From: Rheinheimera oceanensis | GTDB taxonomy: Bacteria; Pseudomonadota; Gammaproteobacteria; Enterobacterales; Alteromonadaceae | DNA: 64,000 bases | Assembly (NCBI RefSeq): GCF_018831085.1 | Contig: NZ_JAGPNM010000002.1 | Location: 310,001 to 374,000, forward strand | Direction of reading: 5' to 3' | Shown: in pieces, positions 38,790 through 46,867 of the stretch | Position numbering within the stretch: position 1 is the first letter of the stretch | How the letters are laid out: each line of letters begins with the position of its first letter | Made by a program: the position numbers and the translations under genes | The notes under the pieces: model-generated | What the model was told of the DNA's origin: nothing | Databases searched by the model: none | What the model saw: only the letters and a program-made list of their open reading frames with translations

Positions 38790-40964
38790 GTGACTGTAGT
38801 TCGCGTGGCTCTGCCGGTGCCGTTAAGACAACACTTTGACTACCTAATCGCCTCTGATCAACCCTGTCAGATTGGCTGTCGTGTGCTTGTGCCTTTTGGT
38901 AACCGCCAGTTAGTCGGCATTATATGGCAGCTTGCACCTGAAGATGGCTTTGATGCCGGCAAACTAAAACCCGTACTGCAACTGCTGGACACCACACCGG
39001 TGTTGCCACCACTATTGTGCCAGCTACTCAGTTTCGCGGCAGAATATTACCATTACCCGCTTGGCGAAGTGTTAGTCAGTGCCTTACCCGCTTTGCTGCG
39101 TGAAGGCCGTAACTTAGCAGACTATCAGCCCAAAGCTTACCGCCTGACCACAGCCGGCCAGCAGCTAAGTAGTACTGCATTAAAACGCTCGGCCAAGCAA
39201 AGTGCACTGTGGCAGGCGCTGCAAAGCCATCAGTTAACCGAATCAGTACTATTGCAGCAACACAGCCGTGCCACCTTAAAACAATTACTGGATAAACAGC
39301 TGGCAGAAGAGCTGATAGTGCCACCGGTGCCTTATGCTGCACCACTAAAACCCGCAGCGGGCCTTAAACTTACCAGCAATCAGGCGTTGGCAGTTACGGC
39401 AGTTGATCAGGCTTGCGGCCGCTTTGAACGCTTATTACTCGAAGGTGTTACCGGTTCAGGTAAAACCGAGGTGTACCTGCAAAGTATTGCTGGCTTGCTT
39501 AACCAGCAACAGCAGGTATTGGTAATAGTGCCGGAAATTGGCTTAACGCCACAAACACTGGCGCGGTTTCAGGCACGGTTTGATGTTCCGGTGCTATGCT
39601 GGCACTCTGCACTTAGCGATAGCGAGCGCTTACATTGCTGGCTGCAGGCCAGCACCGGTGCGGCGGCCATTATCATCGGTACCCGTTCGGCCCTGTTTTT
39701 ACCCTTTTACCGGCTGGGTTTGATTATTATTGATGAAGAGCATGATCAGTCATTAAAGCAACAGGACGGTTTTCGCTATCATGCCCGCGATTTAGCCATT
39801 AAACGCGCGGCACTGCAACACTGCCCTATTCTGCTTGGCTCTGCCACACCAAGCCTGGAAAGCCTGCACAACGCACTGAATAAACGCTTTATCCATTTAC
39901 CACTGCCGGATCGCGCAGCAGGCCAGACACTACCGGTATTTGAACTGATCGATTTAAAACAGCAGGTATTGCAATTTGGCTTAGCCAGCCAAACGCTGGC
40001 GCAAATTAAAAAGCAGCTGGCCCTGGGCCTGCAGGTAATGTTGTTTTTAAACCGCCGTGGTTTTGCCCCGGCATTAAGCTGCCAGGAATGTGGCTGGCTA
40101 ACCGAATGCCATCGCTGCAGCGCTTTTACTACCTACCATAAACAAAGCCGCCAACTGGTATGCCATCATTGTGGCGCCAGCAAAACAGTGCCACGCCAGT
40201 GCGGTAATTGCGGCAGCACCCAACTAAAACCGCTGGGCCAGGGTACCGAACAATTAGAAGAAAACCTGCAGCAGCTGTTTACAGATGTGCCCATTACCCG
40301 GCTTGACCGTGACAGCACACGCCGCAAAGGCGCCCTGCATCAGGCGCTGGACGATATTCACCAAAGCGGTGCCAGGCTGATAGTTGGCACCCAGATGCTG
40401 GCCAAAGGCCATCATTTTCCTAATGTCAGCCTGGTAGTTATTGTTGATGTTGACGGTGCGCTATACAGCAGTGATTTTCGTGCCCCCGAGCAACTGGCAC
40501 AGTTACTTACCCAGGTAGCGGGCCGGGCGGGCCGTGGCAACAGTGGTGGCAAAGTACTACTGCAAACCCACTATCCGGACCATGTTTTACTGCAGGATAT
40601 TATTAATAACGGTTATGCGTCTTTTGCCCGCAGTGCGCTTAAAGAACGTGAGCAAACCCGCTTACCGCCTTATAGGCATCTGGCGATGTTTCGCGCTGAG
40701 GCGCATCAATCTGATCTGTGCCAGCAGTGGTTGCAGCAACTGGCCGACTACAGCCGCCAATTTACCGGTTTACAGCTGCTGGGGCCCATTCCGGCACCAC
40801 TGGAGCGCCGGGCCGGTAAATACCGCTGGCAATTGCAGCTTTACAGCACAGGCCGGCCACAGCTACACAGTGCGCTGGATAACATGCTGCAACAACTACA
40901 CAGCTGGCCATTAAGCCGCAAAGTAAAATGGCAGTTGGATGTTGATCCCACCGATCTTACCTGA
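38790..40964 (+). CDS. priA: Primosomal protein N' (replication restart helicase PriA)
   Basis: 3'-to-5' DNA helicase that reloads the replisome at stalled forks. 724 residues: a 3'-DNA-binding domain at the N-terminus, a winged helix, Walker A GVTGSGKT (219-226), DEEH box (315-318), GSATPS, and a zinc-binding cysteine cluster (CQECGWLTECHRC, then CHHCG and CGNCGS, roughly residues 430-475) inside the helicase core, followed by helicase motifs VAGRAGRG. A GTG start at 38790 with AGGA upstream gives the usual N-terminus. It is divergent from rpmE. Confidence 0.97.
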   Translation: MTVVRVALPVPLRQHFDYLIASDQPCQIGCRVLVPFGNRQLVGIIWQLAPEDGFDAGKLKPVLQLLDTTPVLPPLLCQLLSFAAEYYHYPLGEVLVSALPALLREGRNLADYQPKAYRLTTAGQQLSSTALKRSAKQSALWQALQSHQLTESVLLQQHSRATLKQLLDKQLAEELIVPPVPYAAPLKPAAGLKLTSNQALAVTAVDQACGRFERLLLEGVTGSGKTEVYLQSIAGLLNQQQQVLVIVPEIGLTPQTLARFQARFDVPVLCWHSALSDSERLHCWLQASTGAAAIIIGTRSALFLPFYRLGLIIIDEEHDQSLKQQDGFRYHARDLAIKRAALQHCPILLGSATPSLESLHNALNKRFIHLPLPDRAAGQTLPVFELIDLKQQVLQFGLASQTLAQIKKQLALGLQVMLFLNRRGFAPALSCQECGWLTECHRCSAFTTYHKQSRQLVCHHCGASKTVPRQCGNCGSTQLKPLGQGTEQLEENLQQLFTDVPITRLDRDSTRRKGALHQALDDIHQSGARLIVGTQMLAKGHHFPNVSLVVIVDVDGALYSSDFRAPEQLAQLLTQVAGRAGRGNSGGKVLLQTHYPDHVLLQDIINNGYASFARSALKEREQTRLPPYRHLAMFRAEAHQSDLCQQWLQQLADYSRQFTGLQLLGPIPAPLERRAGKYRWQLQLYSTGRPQLHSALDNMLQQLHSWPLSRKVKWQLDVDPTDLT

Positions 40965-41044
40965 AGCCGCGCTGTTGTTTCTTTTTCTGTTTAACCTAGT
41001 AGAATAGCGTCAAGCCCTGAAGTTTGAGCAAATTACCTGACCTT

Positions 41045-41605
41045 ATGCCACAAAAAGATTACGTTAAAGCCAGCCGGCCTAAGGCCAAAACCGCCAGCCG
41101 CCGTCCGGCCAGAGCCAACAGTAACGCTGCCGCGCCGAAAAAACCCTGGTTGTTAATGCTGGTCACCCTCACCCTGGTCAGTGGTTTTATTTATTTTCTC
41201 TGGTATTTAAATCAGCAACCGGCTGCACCGGTAACCCCGGTGGCGCCAAAACAGCAAGCCGCTAAAAAAGACGAGTTACCGGCCAAGCCAACAGAAGAGC
41301 CATACCAGTACATTAAAGAGCTGGAAAACAAAGAAGTGATCGTAGAAGTGCCGGTACAGCAACAATCCAGCGGCCCTTATCAGATGCAATGCGGCTCATT
41401 CCGCCAGCAGCAGCAGGCTGAAGCCATGAAAGCCCAGATCGCTTTTGCCGGCTTTGCCTCAACTGTGCGCCGTACTGAAGGTGACAACGGTGTCTGGTTT
41501 CGGGTGGTGTTAGGCCCTTATGAGTCTAAACGCAAAGCCACTTCAGACATGAACCGCCTGCGCCAGCAGAATATCAATACCTGCCGCATATGGAACTGGA
41601 CTTGA
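41045..41605 (+). CDS. ftsN: Cell division protein FtsN (SPOR domain)
   Basis: A 186-residue bitopic divisome protein. The start at 41045 gives [10 protein letters not shown], closely like the E. coli FtsN N-terminus (M-Q-DYV), which binds FtsA; an upstream TTG in the same frame is less likely. A basic linker and one transmembrane helix (about 39-58, [21 protein letters not shown]) are followed by a Pro/Lys-rich segment and a C-terminal SPOR domain ([20 protein letters not shown] onwards). It is shorter than E. coli FtsN, with a reduced linker. It lies between priA and hslVU, its usual place. Confidence 0.92.
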   Translation: MPQKDYVKASRPKAKTASRRPARANSNAAAPKKPWLLMLVTLTLVSGFIYFLWYLNQQPAAPVTPVAPKQQAAKKDELPAKPTEEPYQYIKELENKEVIVEVPVQQQSSGPYQMQCGSFRQQQQAEAMKAQIAFAGFASTVRRTEGDNGVWFRVVLGPYESKRKATSDMNRLRQQNINTCRIWNWT

Positions 41606-41630
41606 AAAGCGCCATGCGCAACCACACTTA
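41601..41630 (+). promoter_or_regulatory. Heat-shock (sigma-32) type promoter for hslVU
   Basis: CTTGAAA at 41601-41607 equals the sigma-32 -35 element. After 14 bases, CCACACTTA resembles the -10 element CCCCATNTA. It ends about 33 bp before the hslV ATG. The -35 element overlaps the ftsN stop codon. The match is by eye. Confidence 0.55.
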
Positions 41631-41663
41631 AGCCTTAAGTTAATCACGCCACAGGGCTTATTC

Positions 41664-42182
41664 ATGACCACTATTGTTTCTGTCCGCCGCGATGGCCACG
41701 TTGCCATCGGCGGTGACGGCCAGGTTTCGCTTGGTAACACTGTAATGAAGGGCAACGCCCGCAAAGTTCGCCGTTTGTACAACAACAAAGTTATTGCCGG
41801 TTTTGCCGGTGGTACCGCAGACGCCTTCACCTTATTTGAACGCTTTGAAGCCAAGCTGGAAGTGCATCAGGGCCATTTAATGCGCGCAGCCGTTGAGCTG
41901 GCTAAAGACTGGCGCACCGACCGCATGCTGCGTAAGCTTGAAGCACTGCTTGCGGTAGCCGACGCCAATACCTCGCTGATTATTACCGGTAACGGTGACG
42001 TAGTGCAGCCCGAGCAAGATCTTATCGCTATAGGCAGCGGCGGCCCCTACGCCCAGGCTGCAGCAACGGCACTGCTGCAAAATACCCAGTTAAGTGCGCG
42101 CGACATTGTTGAAAAAAGTCTGACTATTGCCGGTGATATTTGTGTTTACACCAATCACCACCAGACCATCGAAGAATTATAA
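41664..42182 (+). CDS. hslV: ATP-dependent protease peptidase subunit HslV (ClpQ)
   Basis: 172-residue proteasome-like peptidase. Thr2, exposed after Met removal, is the expected nucleophile in [44 protein letters not shown] and [19 protein letters not shown] are near identical to E. coli. It forms dodecamers capped by HslU and degrades misfolded proteins in the cytoplasm. It lies 12 bp before hslU. Confidence 0.98.
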   Translation: MTTIVSVRRDGHVAIGGDGQVSLGNTVMKGNARKVRRLYNNKVIAGFAGGTADAFTLFERFEAKLEVHQGHLMRAAVELAKDWRTDRMLRKLEALLAVADANTSLIITGNGDVVQPEQDLIAIGSGGPYAQAAATALLQNTQLSARDIVEKSLTIAGDICVYTNHHQTIEEL

Positions 42183-42193
42183 GCAGGTATTTT

Positions 42194-43528
42194 ATGTCTG
42201 ATATGACCCCAAGAGAAATTGTGCACGAGCTGGACCGCCATATTATCGGCCAGAATAAAGCCAAACGTGCTGTTGCTATAGCCCTGCGTAACCGCTGGCG
42301 GCGTATGCAGCTGGACCCGGCGTTGCGCCAGGAAGTCACACCCAAAAACATTCTGATGATTGGCCCCACTGGTGTCGGTAAAACTGAAATTGCCCGCCGT
42401 CTGGCCAAACTGGCCAATGCGCCCTTTATTAAAGTAGAAGCCACCAAGTTTACTGAAGTAGGCTACGTCGGCAAAGAAGTAGAAAGTATTATCCGCGATC
42501 TGGCCGACAGCGCGGTAAAGATGTTCCGCGAGCAGGCGATTGAGAAAAACCGTTTTCGTGCTGAAGAAGCCGCTGAAGAGCGTATCTTAGATGTACTGCT
42601 ACCACCGGCCCGAGACAGCTGGGGCGAAGCCGATAATAAACCCGTAGCAGACAGCAACACCCGCCAGGTATTTCGTAAAAAACTGCGCGAAGGCCAGTTA
42701 GACGATAAAGAAATTGAACTGGAGCTGTCACAAGGCCCTATTGGCGTTGAAATTATGGCACCGCCAGGTATGGAAGAAATGACGTCGCAGCTGCAAAGCA
42801 TGTTTCAGAGCCTTGGCAGTGAGAAAAAGAAAAAACGTAAACTGAAAATCAAAGATGCTTTTAAGCAGCTTGTCGAAGAAGAAGCCGCCAAACTGGTAAA
42901 CCCGGAAGAGCTAAAAGCCCAGGCACTGGAAGCGGTAGAGCAAAATGGCATAGTGTTTCTTGATGAAATAGACAAAATTTGTAAGCGCGGCGAAACCAGC
43001 GGGCCCGACGTGTCACGCGAAGGCGTACAGCGTGACTTACTGCCGCTTATCGAAGGCTGTACCGTTAACACCAAGCATGGCATGGTAAAAACCGACCATA
43101 TTCTGTTTATTGCCTCAGGCGCATTTCAGATGAGCAAACCATCAGATTTAGTGCCGGAATTACAAGGCCGCCTGCCAATCCGGGTAGAACTGGAGGCATT
43201 AAGTGCTGCCGATTTTGAGCGCATACTAACTGAGCCTAAAGCCTCCCTGACCGAGCAGTCTATTGCGATGCTGGCCACCGAAGGCGTTAAACTGAGTTTT
43301 AACGGCGAAGGTATTAAAAGCCTGGCAGCAGCGGCATGGCAGGTAAATGAAACCACGGAAAACATCGGTGCCCGCCGCCTGTACACAGTAATGGAGCGTC
43401 TGCTGGAAGAAATTTCATATGACGCGGCAGACCACGCCGGTGAACATATAGAGGTTGACGCCGCCTATGTGGAAAAACATCTGGGTGCCCTGGTAAAAGA
43501 CGACGACTTAAGCCGGTTTATTCTGTAA
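42194..43528 (+). CDS. hslU: ATP-dependent protease ATPase subunit HslU (ClpY)
   Basis: AAA+ unfoldase of 444 residues that feeds substrates to HslV. It begins [20 protein letters not shown], with Walker A GPTGVGKT near residue 57, the pore-loop GYVG, Walker [10 protein letters not shown] near 255 and the C-terminal sensor region [18 protein letters not shown]. The ATG at 42194 follows AGG and gives the family length; the frame also opens inside hslV at 42140. Its C-terminus (SRFIL) resembles the HslV-activating tail. Confidence 0.97.
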   Translation: MSDMTPREIVHELDRHIIGQNKAKRAVAIALRNRWRRMQLDPALRQEVTPKNILMIGPTGVGKTEIARRLAKLANAPFIKVEATKFTEVGYVGKEVESIIRDLADSAVKMFREQAIEKNRFRAEEAAEERILDVLLPPARDSWGEADNKPVADSNTRQVFRKKLREGQLDDKEIELELSQGPIGVEIMAPPGMEEMTSQLQSMFQSLGSEKKKKRKLKIKDAFKQLVEEEAAKLVNPEELKAQALEAVEQNGIVFLDEIDKICKRGETSGPDVSREGVQRDLLPLIEGCTVNTKHGMVKTDHILFIASGAFQMSKPSDLVPELQGRLPIRVELEALSAADFERILTEPKASLTEQSIAMLATEGVKLSFNGEGIKSLAAAAWQVNETTENIGARRLYTVMERLLEEISYDAADHAGEHIEVDAAYVEKHLGALVKDDDLSRFIL

Positions 43529-43530
43529 CA

Positions 43531-43935
43531 ATGGCCCACACAGAGCACAGCGCAAAAACTATTCAGCTGCAGGTTAGCCGCCTGCACTACCACCGCCAGA
43601 GCCGGATGCTGGATATTACCTTCAGCGATGGCTCTGTGGCGGGTTTTAGTGCAGAGTTTTTGCGCGTGTTCTCGCCATCGGCCGAAGTACGCGGCCACGG
43701 TAAGCCTAAACTGGTTAGCAATAAAAAACAGGTTAGCATCAGCAAGCTGCAGCCGGTTGGCCACTATGCGGTAAAGCTGGTGTTTGACGATGGCCACGAC
43801 AGCGGTATCTATAGCTGGCAATATCTGAAACAGCTCAGTGAGCAGCAAAGCGAGCTATGGCAACAGTATCTGGCGCAACTGGAACAGGCCAACGCCAACC
43901 GCGACGATTTAATTGCTGTTAAGGTGCGTTATTAA
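43531..43935 (+). CDS. DUF971 (GBBH-like N-terminal domain) protein
   Basis: A 134-residue protein starting 2 bp after hslU. It has the DUF971 pattern: a beta-rich core HYHRQSRMLDITFSDGSVAGFSAEFLRVFSPSAEVRGHG, then VGHYAVKLVFDDGHDSGIYSWQYL. This domain is related to the N-terminus of gamma-butyrobetaine hydroxylase and is found in proteins linked with iron-sulfur metabolism, though no catalytic residues are evident. Its role next to hslVU is unknown, but the neighbourhood is conserved in gammaproteobacteria. Confidence 0.85.
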   Translation: MAHTEHSAKTIQLQVSRLHYHRQSRMLDITFSDGSVAGFSAEFLRVFSPSAEVRGHGKPKLVSNKKQVSISKLQPVGHYAVKLVFDDGHDSGIYSWQYLKQLSEQQSELWQQYLAQLEQANANRDDLIAVKVRY

Positions 43936-43947
43936 CCTGATTAATCA

Positions 43948-44193
43948 TCATTTGATGCTTACTTCCACCGCTTCAGCAAGCCCCGCCCTTCGGCGTTCAA
44001 CCAATTGTGATAACTGATAATCGTCCAGCATATCCATTAACCATTCATAGGTTTCTGCCGGCACAAGGTAAGCTGTAGGTTTATTGTGATTAAGAATAGC
44101 AATAGCAGCGCCGTTGGCTTCGTTAAGTAACGCTGTTGGGTTCTTTTTTAACTCTGAAATGCTGACTGAGCAATCTGCCAAAACCCGCCTCAT
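43948..44193 (-). CDS. Orphan antitoxin, Phd/YefM-StbD type
   Basis: An 81-residue protein. ADCSVSISELKKNPTALLNEANGAAIAILNHNKPTAYLVPAETYEWLMD is the Phd/StbD antitoxin fold that binds DNA as a dimer; the C-terminal part would wrap a RelE/StbE-type toxin. No toxin gene follows: on the same strand only a nine-codon frame overlaps the stop, and the next DNA is the 3' end of the convergent DUF971 gene. The last residues (EVSIK) are slightly shorter than usual. It is either a solitary antitoxin or the remnant of a broken pair. Confidence 0.8.
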   Translation of the reverse strand: MRRVLADCSVSISELKKNPTALLNEANGAAIAILNHNKPTAYLVPAETYEWLMDMLDDYQLSQLVERRRAGLAEAVEVSIK

Positions 44194-44293
44194 AAAAACA
44201 CCTTTTTCAACACCAAATTAAGTGCTAATTTCAGACCTATATAATAAAAAGTGCCAGCGCTGAGTTTATAGTGTTGCAGTTAGTGGCAAATAC

Positions 44294-44316
44294 TAAAACC
44301 CGTCTGATAAGACGGG
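44294..44316 (-). terminator. Terminator after the chemoreceptor gene
   Basis: CCCGTCT-GATA-AGACGGG hairpin (44299-44316) with AAAA on its left flank, which is a T-run on the minus strand. It lies 33 bp beyond the chemoreceptor stop. Confidence 0.8.
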
Positions 44317-44348
44317 CCGGTTTTATGGTTAGTATTTATGCTGCCGGT

Positions 44349-46208
44349 TCAGGCGCGGAACCTGTCTACCGTTTGATGCAAACGGGCGGCCTGCTGGGCT
44401 ACTTCTTCACTGATAGACGCATTTTGTCTGGCGTGGGCGTAGGTTTCATCTGAAAGATCCCTAATTTTAACCACGTTTTTATTTACCTCTGCTGCCACAT
44501 GGCTTTGCTGTTCAATTGCTGCGGCTATTTGCGTGGTCATATCCATAATATTGCTGACATCTGCAGTGATTTCACCGAGTAAACGCATGGCTATATTAGC
44601 CTGGCTGGCGCTTTCGCTGCCCTGCTCGCGGCAACTTAGCATTACTTTGACAATCTCATTAGTGCGCCCCTGCAGGCCGCTTACTATGGCCTCAATCTGC
44701 CGGGTTGATTCCTGCGTGCGCATTGCCAGGTTACGTACTTCGTCGGCCACTACGGCAAAACCACGGCCCTGATCGCCAGCTCTGGCCGCTTCAATAGCGG
44801 CATTAAGTGCCAGTAAGTTTGTTTGCTCGGCAATACCGCGGATAACATCCAGCACTGAGCCTATGGTTTTGCTGTCCTGCTCCAGCTCTGACACTACCCC
44901 GGCGGCATTTTGCAGCCGGTCGGATAACAGCTGAATACGTTGTACCGTTTGCTGTACTTCCGTTCTGCCGGTTTGAGCATTCTGGTTGGTCGCTTCTGCT
45001 CTGGCCGCGGTATTTTCTGTATTGCTGGCAATTTCGTTTATGGTAGCGCCCATTTCCGTTACTGCTGTGGCAACCATGTCGGTTTCGCTTTGCTGTTGTT
45101 GCATGCCACGGCTGGTGTCAGCGGTAGACTGTGCCAGCTCATTAGTGGCCTGGTCCAACATTTCCAGCGCCTGATTTACCGTTTTAATTAAATCCTGAAA
45201 ATCTCCCAGCATAGCGTTAAAGTCTGTTGCTAAGGTGCTCATTTCATCTTTACCGGCAACATCAACCCGCATACGAAAATCGTTACTGCTGCGAATAAGG
45301 CCAATGGTTTTACATACGTCGAGCACCGGGCGCAGTATGCTGCGGCTGGTCATGGCAACCAGCAACAACACTACCGCCAGTACAAAAACAAAAATACCTA
45401 CCGCCAGCCGCTGCACTGAGGTAACAGCATTGGCAATAGCCTGGCTGGTTTGCACAGATAACTCGCTAAGGCTGGCTTCGGTAGCTTGAATAGCGCTACG
45501 CATTTGCCCGGTTAAGCCCTGGGTTTCATCCAGACCACTTTGCTGCATTGAATTAACCAGCGCAGCAAAATGTTGCTGATAATTAACCAGCAGGTTTTTA
45601 CCGCTGGTATCATCAGCTACCGCTTGCTGTAACTGCAATGCCACCTGGTTAAACTGCTGCTGGTAAGCTAAATCGCGCCGTAACAGAAAGTCTTTCTCGG
45701 CGCGGCGTAATTGCAACAACAATACGCTAAGGTTGTCACGGCCCAGCTGTTCAAAGTGGCTTTCAAGCTGGTGTACCGTCTGGCGCAACTCTCCCATCAT
45801 ACCCGATGACGGGTTCAAACCAATAACCTGCTGCTGCGCCACTAGCTGATTAAACGCTTGCTGGTACTGCGCCGTTAAAGCAAGAAACTGCTGTAAGGGT
45901 TTAGCGTCAATATTGTGCTGCATTAACAACTGCTGTAGCTCAGTTGCGCGCTGCTGCATCTGGCTGTAGTGATCATTCAGCCGCTGCTGGTAGCGTAAAT
46001 CGGTGCGCATAACAAAATCTTTTTCATGGCGGCGAAACATCAATACGTCGGTACTTATTTGTTCTACCAATTGCTGTGTTCTGGCCAGAGAGGTTAACTG
46101 CGCGCTCTGATAAAACAGGATCAGCAACATAACGGCCATTGCCACTACCAGCGCCCCGCCGTTAATAAACAACCGCTGCTTTATTGATAATTGTCGTAAC
46201 TGATTCAT
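44349..46208 (-). CDS. Methyl-accepting chemotaxis protein with HBM sensor
   Basis: Transmembrane chemoreceptor of 619 residues. Membrane helices lie near 12-32 and about 270-292. The periplasmic part has two helical-bundle halves with the repeated signature RRHEKDF-RTDLRYQQ and RRAEKDFLLRRDLAYQQ, the HBM (helical bimodular) ligand domain known from receptors such as McpS. A HAMP domain and a cytoplasmic signalling hairpin ([36 protein letters not shown]) follow. A strong AGGTGAG site sets the ATG at 46208. HBM receptors often sense TCA acids, but the ligand here is not known. No CheW-binding pentapeptide tail is evident at the C-terminus. Confidence 0.92.
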   Translation of the reverse strand: MNQLRQLSIKQRLFINGGALVVAMAVMLLILFYQSAQLTSLARTQQLVEQISTDVLMFRRHEKDFVMRTDLRYQQRLNDHYSQMQQRATELQQLLMQHNIDAKPLQQFLALTAQYQQAFNQLVAQQQVIGLNPSSGMMGELRQTVHQLESHFEQLGRDNLSVLLLQLRRAEKDFLLRRDLAYQQQFNQVALQLQQAVADDTSGKNLLVNYQQHFAALVNSMQQSGLDETQGLTGQMRSAIQATEASLSELSVQTSQAIANAVTSVQRLAVGIFVFVLAVVLLLVAMTSRSILRPVLDVCKTIGLIRSSNDFRMRVDVAGKDEMSTLATDFNAMLGDFQDLIKTVNQALEMLDQATNELAQSTADTSRGMQQQQSETDMVATAVTEMGATINEIASNTENTAARAEATNQNAQTGRTEVQQTVQRIQLLSDRLQNAAGVVSELEQDSKTIGSVLDVIRGIAEQTNLLALNAAIEAARAGDQGRGFAVVADEVRNLAMRTQESTRQIEAIVSGLQGRTNEIVKVMLSCREQGSESASQANIAMRLLGEITADVSNIMDMTTQIAAAIEQQSHVAAEVNKNVVKIRDLSDETYAHARQNASISEEVAQQAARLHQTVDRFRA

Positions 46209-46287
46209 GCTGCTCACCTGGATTATTAACAACTCAGTTGAGCATAGCGCAGCCAGATAAAAGTGCGGGCTATTTTTTAGTTAAACA

Positions 46288-46812
46288 CTAACTGTATATA
46301 ATATAGGCACTTAAACTACATAAAGTACCAAGAGTGGCACCGGCGATAACATCCAGCGGAAAATGTACGCCCAGCATAATACGTGACAAGCCCACACTAC
46401 AGGCCCAAATCAGCGCTAAAACTGCCAGTGCCGGAAAATAAATAGCTAATGTGGTTGCTACCACAAAGGCACCGGCAGTATGGCCGGACGGCAGGCTAAA
46501 ACGATCTGAAGGGGTAATATGTGCATAGCCGAATACCGTCAAAATATCTGCCGGACGGGCTCGTTTAATGCAGTTTTTCAACACCAGATACAACGGTAAT
46601 TCCAACGAGAACGCCAGTAACAGCATCGTAGTTAGTTCTGTCGCGTCGGTATGGTTAAGCAGATACAAGATGCCGCAAAGCAGCAGATACAGCGGACCAT
46701 CAGCTGTTTTAGACAAAAAGTAGCTGGCAACAAATGCCTGCCGGGACGAGCTGCGGCTGAACAAGCTGCAAAATGAGTGGTGATCCCATTGCTCCAGACG
46801 TTTAAGTAACAT
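46288..46812 (-). CDS. PAP2-family membrane phosphatase
   Basis: A 174-residue integral membrane protein with about five hydrophobic segments and the three PAP2 motifs: KNCIKRARP (K-x6-RP), SLPSGHT (PSGH) and SRIMLGVHFPLD (SR-x5-H-x3-D). Such enzymes dephosphorylate phosphatidic acid, PG-phosphate or undecaprenyl pyrophosphate on the periplasmic face. The substrate cannot be fixed from sequence; BacA-independent undecaprenyl-PP recycling is one option. It sits between two signalling genes and seems to be a separate unit. Confidence 0.9.
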   Translation of the reverse strand: MLLKRLEQWDHHSFCSLFSRSSSRQAFVASYFLSKTADGPLYLLLCGILYLLNHTDATELTTMLLLAFSLELPLYLVLKNCIKRARPADILTVFGYAHITPSDRFSLPSGHTAGAFVVATTLAIYFPALAVLALIWACSVGLSRIMLGVHFPLDVIAGATLGTLCSLSAYIIYS

Positions 46813-46867
46813 AACTGCGCCCTGTCATTTATCCTGACTAAGCGCAGCCTAACGGCTTTTTATGACG

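Noticed and set aside
43530..43947. Possible toxin gene downstream of the antitoxin
   Set aside because: On the minus strand only a nine-codon frame follows the antitoxin stop; the region encodes DUF971 on the plus strand.
46290..46310. Second HutC-like site (ctgtatata)
   Set aside because: It lies inside the 3' coding end of the PAP2 gene, lacks the palindromic right half, and is not upstream of any hut gene.
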